Below are positions 35,472 to 42,102 of a stretch of DNA of 53,769 nucleotides, piece by piece. The stretch covers positions 1-53,769 of the forward strand of contig CAZWBW010000005.1 of assembly GCA_964632355.1 (NCBI GenBank). Direction: 5' to 3'. The DNA is from JALOAP01 sp964632355 (GTDB lineage Bacteria; Chloroflexota; Dehalococcoidia; Tepidiformales; Tepidiformaceae). Both the position numbers and the translations under genes were made by a program. The notes below the pieces were generated by a model. It had not been told where the DNA came from, made no database searches, and saw only the letters and a program-made list of their open reading frames with translations. Numbering within the stretch: position 1 is the first letter of the stretch; each line of letters opens with the position of its first letter.

Positions 35472-38400
35472 CTACTCCGTCAGCCGGCGGTACAGCGCCG
35501 GCAGCCGGCTCGGCAACGACTCAATATCCGCCACCACCTCGTAGCCCATGTCTTCGCACATGGTCTTGAGGTAGTCGTGGCCTGCACGGTCCACCGTCAG
35601 CGCGAACGGGGTGATGCCTTCCCGCTTCGCCTCGTTCAGCGCCTGCTTGGTGTCGTGGATCGCGTACTCCTTCTCCGTGCGGTCGCGGCCGTATCCGTGG
35701 TCCTGGGGCCGGCCGTCGCTCAGCAGCACGAGGATCTTCACCTTCGCGTCCGTCTGCTTCAGCTTGTACGTCGCGTGGCGAATCGCCGGCCCCATGCGCG
35801 TCGACCGGATCGGCACCACCTTGTCCAGCCGCTTCTTGATCTTGTTGTCGAGGGACTCGTCGAAGTCCTTGATGACGAAGAACTCGACGTTATCGCGGCC
35901 GTACCCGCTGAACCCGTAGATGCCGTACTGGTCGCCGATGGTTTCGAGCGCCGTCATCAGCAGCACCGTCGACTCCTTTTCCAGGTCGATGATGCGCTTC
36001 GGCGGCGCGGTCATCTCCTGCCGCCGCTTCGAAACCCACCAGCTCAGGTACTTCCGCGGGTCATCGTCGAAGTCATCGTCGTCGTACTTCCGTTCGCGCT
36101 TGTTGATCTCCTCGTCGGTGCTCGCCGACATGTCGATCAGGAACGCGACGGCGACGTCCCGCTCGATCTTGTTGCGGCGCCAGTAGATCTTCTCGTTCGG
36201 CGAACCGCCGGCCCGACGCTCGACCATCCAGTCGATGGCCGCGTCCAGGTCGAAGTCCTCGCCTTCGGGCAGCCGCTTGATCTTTCGGAAGAGCTCCGGC
36301 TTCATCAGCTCGAACTGCTTCCGCGTTTGCGCCACGAGCCCCGCGTGCTCACGCAGCGTGTTCTCGTAGAAGTCTTCCTCGCCCTGTTCGAGCTTGGCCT
36401 CCTTCACAGCGCACCAGCGCGGCTTGTAGTCCTGTGCCCGGAAGTCCCACTCGTCGTAGTAGTACACGGTCACCACGGGCTGGAGTGGCTCTTCGCCCTC
36501 CCCTTCGCCCGTGCTCTCGTCGCTCTGCGGCTGGCCGTGCTTCGTCTCCTTCTCCTGGGTCGGCGTGCCCGCTTCCTTCTGCAGGTTCGACAGGAACATG
36601 CCGGTCGTCTGGTCCAGGTCGCCCTCCATGAGCGAGTCGAGGTTGATCTCGACGCTCTTCTCGAGGAGTTCCTGGAGTTGCTCCGGCGTGAGCGGCGCCG
36701 ACGACATCTCACCGGCGTCGCCACCCTGCGCATCTTCGCGCAGCTTCATTAGGAGTTGCACGAGCTCCGGCTTGAAGTCGCCCCGGAAGTCGACTTCCTG
36801 CGGGCTCTGGTACTGCTCCTCGCCCTCCTGCTCGTGCGCGCCAACGTCGCCCATATGTGGCTGGCCGGGCTGACCGCCGTCCTCGGCGCCACCCTCCTGC
36901 AACATCGGCTGCAGGCCTTCCATGGCGTCGACGCCGTCCCAGTCCATGTCCGGCTGGTCCTCGTAGATGTTGGGCACGCTGATCGCCAGCCGGTACAGCC
37001 GGACGGTCGCCTCCGCCGCATCCTCGACGGTGGCGCCCTCCTTCCCGACACGCTTCAGGATGCCGAGCGCCTCGCTCATGACCTCCGCACGATCCTTCGG
37101 CCAGAGCACGGTGTGCGCTGCGTCGAGACTGGCCCGGACAAGGTTCTCCACGAACGCCTGCCGCAGTGGCAGGTCCCGGACGTCCGGCCGCCGCGTGAGT
37201 TCCGCCGCCTGCATGCGCTGCAGCGCCTTCCGGATGCCGCCGTATTCGCGTTTGATCGCACCGTCGATGCGCGCGTCTTCGGCGATGGTATACAGGTCGA
37301 GCGCAAGCTGCCGGTCGGGGAACAGGTCGAAGAACCGCTCCATGTCGGTCACCGCGTTCCCCGGCTCCCGTTCCTTCGACGCCCATTCGCGCGCTTCCGA
37401 ACCGAACAGCGCGCCCGGCCGTTCGAAGTCGAATTCGAAGCTGCCGAACTCGATGTGCGCGGCCTGGTGTGTCGCGAACACCTTCAGCGCAAGGAAGTTC
37501 TCTTCCTTCTCCTGGTACCGCTCCATCACCTCGGGCAAGTAGATGTGCGTGCCTTCGGTGCTCGCGCGGTGCTCGTCGACCCAGCCAATGCCCTTCTCCG
37601 CCAGCGCCGACGTAGTCTGGATGCTCACATTCCGGCCGGTGAGCGCCTTGCAGTACAGGCGAAGGACTTCGCCGACTTTGTTCAGTTCGACACGCGCGGA
37701 GAGGTTGTCGAGGATGTCTTCGCCGCGGCTGCTCTGCAGGCGGAAGTAGGCCTCGCCGCCGTCGTGGCTCTGCTGCAGGATGCGCAGCCCGGCCTGCTGC
37801 CACGGCTCGAGCTCGTCGATTCGGATACGCCGCAGCACCGTCGGTACGCTGCTCACGAAGTCCATGGCCGCGTACGCCGAATACGGCGCCAGTTGCTCGG
37901 CCAGTTCGATGACCTTGTGGTGGTCTTCCGGCTCAAGCTCGCCCAGCGCCAGCGCGCCGTCTTCGAAGTACTGGAACGCTGACCGCTGCGGCCCGCGCGC
38001 GACCTGTGCCGCCAGCAGCAGGAACCGCTCCCGTACCGGATGGTGGACCTTCTGGAGCAGCGCCACGCCTCGCTCGAAGTAGAGCCGCGAATCGGCCCAA
38101 CTCGACTGCGCGAGTTCGAGCGCATAGGCAAGGAACGGAAGCCGGTCCTCTTCCTCGAGGCGATGGAGCACGTCTGGCGCGCTCGCAAGGCACGCTGACG
38201 AAAGCTCGTAGCTGTGTCGCGAAAGTTCGTCGATGAACAGCACGAGCCGCGACGCCTGGTTCAAGCGCAGGACGTCGAAAATCTGTGGCGCCAGCTCGTA
38301 GAACTGTGCCGCGAGCGACGAACTCTTCCAGTTGCCCTTGTACAGCCGCCGCCCGAGGTCGGCCCACTGCCGCAGGTGCGTCGGCCCGAGCCGTTCGATC

Positions 38401-38729
38401 GCCGCGGGGGCAGCCCGCAGGAACGACACCGCCAGCGGCGCCGACTCCGTGGCGAGCTGGATCGCCTCGCGCCCGAGCGTCTCCATCGCCTCCCACGTCG
38501 TCGACTCAGGGAGTTCCGGCGCCGCCTTGAAGTATTCCGATGCTGCTTCCCACGAACGGAGGCTCAGGCCCGTGAGTTCGATGCCAGTTTCCGACCAGAT
38601 CTGGAGCTGCGAGGGGCTCAGGCGCGGCGCAAGCGCCCGCAAGCCCGCCTCGAACTGCTGCTGTAGCGGCGCCGGGAATCCGGAAAGCCGCTCGTAGTGG
38701 CGAGCCATCAGTTCGGCAACGATACTCAT
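35472..38729 (-). CDS. Large VWA-domain protein of the CbbO/NorD type
   Basis: A 1085-residue cytoplasmic protein. The first about 330 residues are helical and repeat-like, followed by a conserved middle region (IYLPEVMERYQ, HQAAHIEFG, IAEDARIDGAIKREYGG) seen in NorD/CbbO proteins, then an acidic Gln/Glu-rich linker (about 620-760). The C-terminal VWA domain begins near 855 with an intact metal site: D866-M-S-A-S870, Thr977 and Asp1005. CbbO/NorD proteins work with a CbbQ/NorQ AAA+ ATPase to activate a metalloenzyme such as Rubisco or nitric oxide reductase. The cognate ATPase gene is two genes upstream; no target enzyme lies in the window. Confidence 0.88.
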   Translation of the reverse strand: MSIVAELMARHYERLSGFPAPLQQQFEAGLRALAPRLSPSQLQIWSETGIELTGLSLRSWEAASEYFKAAPELPESTTWEAMETLGREAIQLATESAPLAVSFLRAAPAAIERLGPTHLRQWADLGRRLYKGNWKSSSLAAQFYELAPQIFDVLRLNQASRLVLFIDELSRHSYELSSACLASAPDVLHRLEEEDRLPFLAYALELAQSSWADSRLYFERGVALLQKVHHPVRERFLLLAAQVARGPQRSAFQYFEDGALALGELEPEDHHKVIELAEQLAPYSAYAAMDFVSSVPTVLRRIRIDELEPWQQAGLRILQQSHDGGEAYFRLQSSRGEDILDNLSARVELNKVGEVLRLYCKALTGRNVSIQTTSALAEKGIGWVDEHRASTEGTHIYLPEVMERYQEKEENFLALKVFATHQAAHIEFGSFEFDFERPGALFGSEAREWASKEREPGNAVTDMERFFDLFPDRQLALDLYTIAEDARIDGAIKREYGGIRKALQRMQAAELTRRPDVRDLPLRQAFVENLVRASLDAAHTVLWPKDRAEVMSEALGILKRVGKEGATVEDAAEATVRLYRLAISVPNIYEDQPDMDWDGVDAMEGLQPMLQEGGAEDGGQPGQPHMGDVGAHEQEGEEQYQSPQEVDFRGDFKPELVQLLMKLREDAQGGDAGEMSSAPLTPEQLQELLEKSVEINLDSLMEGDLDQTTGMFLSNLQKEAGTPTQEKETKHGQPQSDESTGEGEGEEPLQPVVTVYYYDEWDFRAQDYKPRWCAVKEAKLEQGEEDFYENTLREHAGLVAQTRKQFELMKPELFRKIKRLPEGEDFDLDAAIDWMVERRAGGSPNEKIYWRRNKIERDVAVAFLIDMSASTDEEINKRERKYDDDDFDDDPRKYLSWWVSKRRQEMTAPPKRIIDLEKESTVLLMTALETIGDQYGIYGFSGYGRDNVEFFVIKDFDESLDNKIKKRLDKVVPIRSTRMGPAIRHATYKLKQTDAKVKILVLLSDGRPQDHGYGRDRTEKEYAIHDTKQALNEAKREGITPFALTVDRAGHDYLKTMCEDMGYEVVADIESLPSRLPALYRRLTE

Positions 38730-38768
38730 TCGCTGACCTGTCCTCCGGGCGTCCCGAGGACGCCTCTA

Positions 38769-39383
38769 CTACGGGCTTTTCAGTGCGCCCGACGATGCGA
38801 CGAAGTTACGCGTGGGATCAGGATAATCGTAGAAGGTGACTTCACCGCTTGTCGTGTCCCATACCGCGCACGAGAGTTGGAACCCGTTTCGGCTATCGCG
38901 GGGGTCGCCCGCCGAACCGGGATTGATGACCAGCACATTCCCGAACCGCTCCGCCATTTTGAAGTGCGTGTGCCCCACCACGAGCACGTCGCAGTCGAGC
39001 TGTGCAGCACGCGCCCAGATCGCCTCGTGCGGGTAGTGGTACTCCTTCCACGGCTCCCACGGCGAACCGTGCGTCATCAACACCTTCTTCCCGTCGATCT
39101 CCAGTTCGAGCCGGTACGGCTGCGCGCGAAGCCACTCGACCAGCTCCGGGTCCGCCTTCGAAAGCGCACGGTCCATCCCCGGCCCGAGGATCGTCTCCTC
39201 GTGGTTCCCGAGCACCACATGCGCCTTCAAGTCCCGCAACCGCCGGATCACATCGTCCGACCACCGGAACTGGAACACCGAATCGCCCGCACACAGCAAC
39301 TCATCGAACGGCGCCATCAACTCCAGCGCCCGCTCCAGCCCGCCGATGTTGCAGTGAATGTCGGAAACGATTGCGACTCTCAT
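38769..39383 (-). CDS. Calcineurin-like metallophosphoesterase
   Basis: A 204-residue YfcE/MJ0936-type phosphodiesterase. The metal ligands are visible: D8-x-H10 (SDIH), D34 (GDSVF), N60-H61 (GNHE), the His in THGSPW and GHTH near residue 137. It probably cleaves phosphodiesters with Mn2+ or a similar metal. Its ATG overlaps the stop of the four-helix-bundle gene by three bases (ATGA), and the VWA gene follows after 39 bases. Confidence 0.88.
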   Translation of the reverse strand: MRVAIVSDIHCNIGGLERALELMAPFDELLCAGDSVFQFRWSDDVIRRLRDLKAHVVLGNHEETILGPGMDRALSKADPELVEWLRAQPYRLELEIDGKKVLMTHGSPWEPWKEYHYPHEAIWARAAQLDCDVLVVGHTHFKMAERFGNVLVINPGSAGDPRDSRNGFQLSCAVWDTTSGEVTFYDYPDPTRNFVASSGALKSP

Positions 39384-39850
39384 GCCTTTTCCAGTGCCCA
39401 GTGCTCGGTGCCCAGTGCCCAGTCCATCGACCCCGTCGCGTTGCCCGGATCGTATGTACTGGCTTCCTCGGCGAGTCGCCCGCCGTGTTCGAGCTTCCGG
39501 CGAACGCTCTGACCGAGGCCGTTGAGAAGCCGGGAGACCTCGCGCACATCTCGCTCCAGCTGGTGAAACTGCTCTTCGGAGAGATGGCCGACGTCCCTTG
39601 CGACGTAGAGGTGCGAAAGGACTTCTGCCGCTGAACCGCGCGCAATGTCGATGAACCGCGCGAACTCTGCGAGCCGATTGCGCTCGAACCCCTCGGCGAT
39701 GTTCGCCATGATTGACACGCTGGCCCGTTGGAGCTGAGACGCCAGGCCGAAGTCACGGGCGAGCCTGCCCTCGCTGCTGACGAGGTAGATAGCCTTGGTC
39801 AGGCTGCGTGCCCGCTGCCACGCAACCAGCTCCTCGAACCGGCTCGCCAC
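39380..39850 (-). CDS. Four-helix-bundle protein (23S rRNA intervening-sequence protein family)
   Basis: A 156-residue protein from GTG 39850, preceded by GGGAGGTGA. FEELVAWQRARSLTKAIYLVSSEGRLARDFGLASQLQRASVSIMANIAEGFER is the core of the S23/IVP four-helix-bundle family, related to the Avd accessory protein of diversity-generating retroelements. The function of stand-alone members is unknown. Its last 14 codons read into a CAGTGCN heptamer array, and an inverted array lies just upstream of its start. These brackets and its position between the ATPase gene and the phosphoesterase gene suggest that it arrived as a cassette. Confidence 0.85.
   Translation of the reverse strand: MASRFEELVAWQRARSLTKAIYLVSSEGRLARDFGLASQLQRASVSIMANIAEGFERNRLAEFARFIDIARGSAAEVLSHLYVARDVGHLSEEQFHQLERDVREVSRLLNGLGQSVRRKLEHGGRLAEEASTYDPGNATGSMDWALGTEHWALEKA
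39392..39423 (+). repeat. CAGTGCN heptamer array, left bracket
   Basis: Four tandem heptamers on the plus strand (CAGTGCC, CAGTGCT, CGGTGCC, CAGTGCC) and a partial fifth. They lie inside the 3' end of the four-helix-bundle gene and encode its tail WALGTEHWALEKA. Confidence 0.85.
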
Positions 39851-39877
39851 GTCACCTCCCGTTCCTGTGGACGCCCC

Positions 39878-39911
39878 GGGCACTGCGCACTGGGCACTGT
39901 GCACTGGGCGC
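39878..39911 (-). repeat. CAGTGCN heptamer array, right bracket (inverted)
   Basis: Read on the minus strand it holds CAGTGCA, CAGTGCC, CAGTGCG, CAGTGCC, i.e. the same heptamer in the opposite direction to the left array. It begins at the stop codon of the MoxR gene and ends 27 bases before the four-helix-bundle GTG. Confidence 0.85.
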
Positions 39912-40795
39912 TACTCGAAGATCGACGTCACAACCTCCTCGATCGACCGCTGCACCTCGAGGTCATCCGTCAGTGCCCACGTGATCGCAACCTGGCACGC
40001 GCGCCGCGCGGGAATGCCCTCCGCGATGAGCCGGCCCGCATAGATAAGGAGGCGCGTCGACACGCCCTCGCCGAGGCCGTGCTCCTTCAGGTTTCGCACC
40101 TTCTCGCCCAGCTTCGCGAGGTCCATCGCGGTGTCCTTATCGCACCCGGACTCGTGCTCGATGATCTGGGCTTCCTGCTCCTTCGGCGGATAGTCGAACT
40201 CGATCGCAATGAACCGCTGCCGCGTCGAATGCTTCAGGTCCTTCAGCGCGCTCTGGTACCCCGGGTTGTACGAGATGACCAGGAGGAAGCCTTCCGCCGC
40301 CTCGATCACCTGCCCCAGCTTCTCCACGGGCAGCAGCCGCCGGTAGTCGGTCAGCGGGTGAATCAGGACCGTCGTGTCCTTCCTCGCTTCCACCACCTCG
40401 TCGAGGTAGCAGATAGCCCCCGCCTTCACCGCCCGCGTCAGCGGACCATCCACCCAGCGCGTGCCATCGACATCCAGCAGGTAGCGGCCGACCAGGTCGC
40501 TTGCCGTAAGGTCCTCGTGGCACGCCACCGTGATAAGCGGATGACGCTGGCCGTTACCCCCGCCCTCGCCGTTCTTCACAATCGGCCGGCCCAGCCGCCA
40601 CGCCATGTATTCGACGAAGCGAGTCTTGCCCGCGCCCGTGGGTCCCTTGAGGAGAACAGGGATGCGCTGGCGGTACGCGGTTTCGAACAACTCGACCTCG
40701 TCCCCGATCGGGAGGTAGTACGGCTCCTCCGTCACGGTGTACTCCTCGACGGCGTGCACCACCGCCTCCTGCCGCTTCGTCGCTCCTTCAGTCAA
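39911..40795 (-). CDS. MoxR-type AAA+ ATPase, CbbQ/NorQ subgroup
   Basis: A 294-residue AAA+ protein. Walker A is GPTGAGKT (51-58), Walker B ICYLDEVVEAR with D132-E133, and the segments ACHEDLTASDLVGRYLL, VISYNPGY and LKHSTRQRFIAIEFDYP are those of CbbQ/NirQ/NorQ/GvpN. The start is a TTG at 40795 with GGGAGG overlapping the coaE stop. With the VWA protein it should form a hexameric remodelling complex. The target enzyme is not in the window. Confidence 0.9.
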   Translation of the reverse strand: MTEGATKRQEAVVHAVEEYTVTEEPYYLPIGDEVELFETAYRQRIPVLLKGPTGAGKTRFVEYMAWRLGRPIVKNGEGGGNGQRHPLITVACHEDLTASDLVGRYLLDVDGTRWVDGPLTRAVKAGAICYLDEVVEARKDTTVLIHPLTDYRRLLPVEKLGQVIEAAEGFLLVISYNPGYQSALKDLKHSTRQRFIAIEFDYPPKEQEAQIIEHESGCDKDTAMDLAKLGEKVRNLKEHGLGEGVSTRLLIYAGRLIAEGIPARRACQVAITWALTDDLEVQRSIEEVVTSIFE

Positions 40796-40801
40796 GCTTG
40801 G

Positions 40802-41419
40802 CTACCTCCCGGCCGCTGCCTGCAGCCGCTGTTGTAGTGCGTTCCATTCCTCTTCGATTCGCTGCTTCAACGCGTCGAGCGTCCCGTTGTTCTCGATCAC
40901 GATGTTCGCCCGCGCGATCCGTTCTTCGTTCGAAAGCTGCGAAGCGATGCGCGCTCGCGCTGCCTCCGGGTCCAGCCCGTTCCGTTCGCCGAGCCGTTTC
41001 ACCGCTGTCTCCGGGTCCACCACGACCACCCAGATCGAATCGACCAGGTCCTCCCAGCCCGCTTCGAACAGCACCGCCGCCTCAAGCACCGCGACGTCGT
41101 GCCCCGCAGCCTTCAGCTGCGCGAGTTCCTCGGTCGCGAGCTTGCGAATGCCCGGCCAGACAATGTCGGTCAGCCGCTTCAATTCGTCGGGTTTGCCGAA
41201 TACCTTCCCGCCTAACACCTTCCGGTCGATGGTGCCGTCGGGTGCGACGATCTCCTCGCCAAACGCCGCAACGACTTGCTCGAAGGTCTCGGTGCCCGGT
41301 TCGTACGTACGGTGACCGAGGATATCGGCGTCGATGACGGGAACGTTCTGATCGCGGAAGAACTGAGCCACGGTCGACTTTCCGCTGGCAATGCCGCCAG
41401 TGAGGCCAATCACATGCAA
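40802..41419 (-). CDS. coaE: Dephospho-CoA kinase
   Basis: CoaE (205 residues) phosphorylates dephospho-CoA, the last step of CoA synthesis. The P-loop is GGIASGKS (8-15), followed by VIDADILGHRTYEPGT and HDVAVLEAAVLFEAGWEDLVD, as in the family. It starts with TTG at 41419 (GGAG eight bases upstream); a GTG two codons later is possible. It leads the MoxR/VWA transcript, its stop seven bases before the ATPase start. Confidence 0.92.
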   Translation of the reverse strand: MHVIGLTGGIASGKSTVAQFFRDQNVPVIDADILGHRTYEPGTETFEQVVAAFGEEIVAPDGTIDRKVLGGKVFGKPDELKRLTDIVWPGIRKLATEELAQLKAAGHDVAVLEAAVLFEAGWEDLVDSIWVVVVDPETAVKRLGERNGLDPEAARARIASQLSNEERIARANIVIENNGTLDALKQRIEEEWNALQQRLQAAAGR

Positions 41420-41552
41420 GAGGGGACTCCGGAAGCCATACGGCGCGAAATAGTGGACATGCTAGTCTATCGCCGCCCGCGAAAGGCCCGCAAACGAACG
41501 GTCTCCATCGCGAGCGCGGGGTTCGTTCTTCCTGGTGCTCCTGGATTCGTGA

Positions 41553-41972
41553 TTACGCCGGGACAATCCGCACGTTCTTCCGTGGCGCCAGCCGGTCGCA
41601 CGTCGGGCAGTGGTACGTAACGGCGATGCCGTGGCCGCACTCTTTATCGACGAGCGACAGGTCGTGCTCGGCGTACTTCTCGCCCCACGATGCGAGCGCG
41701 CCGACTACCACCCCGAGCCCGTGCCCCTTGGGGGTCAGTACGTATTCGGCGCGTGGCGGGTGATCGCTGTACAACCGCCGCGTGACGATTCCTTCACGCT
41801 CCAGCAGCTTCAGCCGCTCCGAGAGCACGCTCGTAGGAATGCCCTCAACGGTTCGCTGCAGTTCGGAAAACCGGTGATGTCCGCGAAGCAAATCGCGCAC
41901 GATCAGCAGCGTCCAACGGTCGCCAACCACGTCGAGGGTGCTCGCAACAGGGCACCGAATCTTTCGCGCCAC
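41553..41972 (-). CDS. HxlR-family transcriptional regulator
   Basis: A 139-residue winged-helix regulator. CPVASTLDVVGDRWTLLIVRDLLRGHHRFSELQRTVEGIPTSVLSERLKLLEREGIV is a typical HxlR/MarR-like DNA-binding domain. The C-terminus has C-x-H...C-x2-C (DKECGHGIAVTYHCPTCDR), perhaps a zinc or redox site. GTG 41972 has GGAGGTGTG upstream. The gene is divergent from fbiC with 130 bases between them, so it may control fbiC; that is inference. Confidence 0.87.
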   Translation of the reverse strand: MARKIRCPVASTLDVVGDRWTLLIVRDLLRGHHRFSELQRTVEGIPTSVLSERLKLLEREGIVTRRLYSDHPPRAEYVLTPKGHGLGVVVGALASWGEKYAEHDLSLVDKECGHGIAVTYHCPTCDRLAPRKNVRIVPA

Positions 41973-42102
41973 GGGTTCACACCTCCGGAGCCTCTCCGCT
42001 ATGCTAACAGCGCGAAGAGGTAACTCCAATAAACGGAGCAACTTCGCAATCTGAATCCATCAAGGTCCGCCCCATCGAGGCGGGCGGAAAGCAGGTACCC
42101 TC

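Noticed and set aside
36480..36860. Gln/Glu-rich stretch of the VWA gene as a simple-sequence artefact
   Set aside because: It is an in-frame acidic linker of the kind common in CbbO/NorD proteins, and the frame is uninterrupted for 1085 codons.
39392..39911. CRISPR array or minisatellite from the CAGTGCN heptamers
   Set aside because: The units are only seven bases, in two short arrays of opposite direction, with no spacers.
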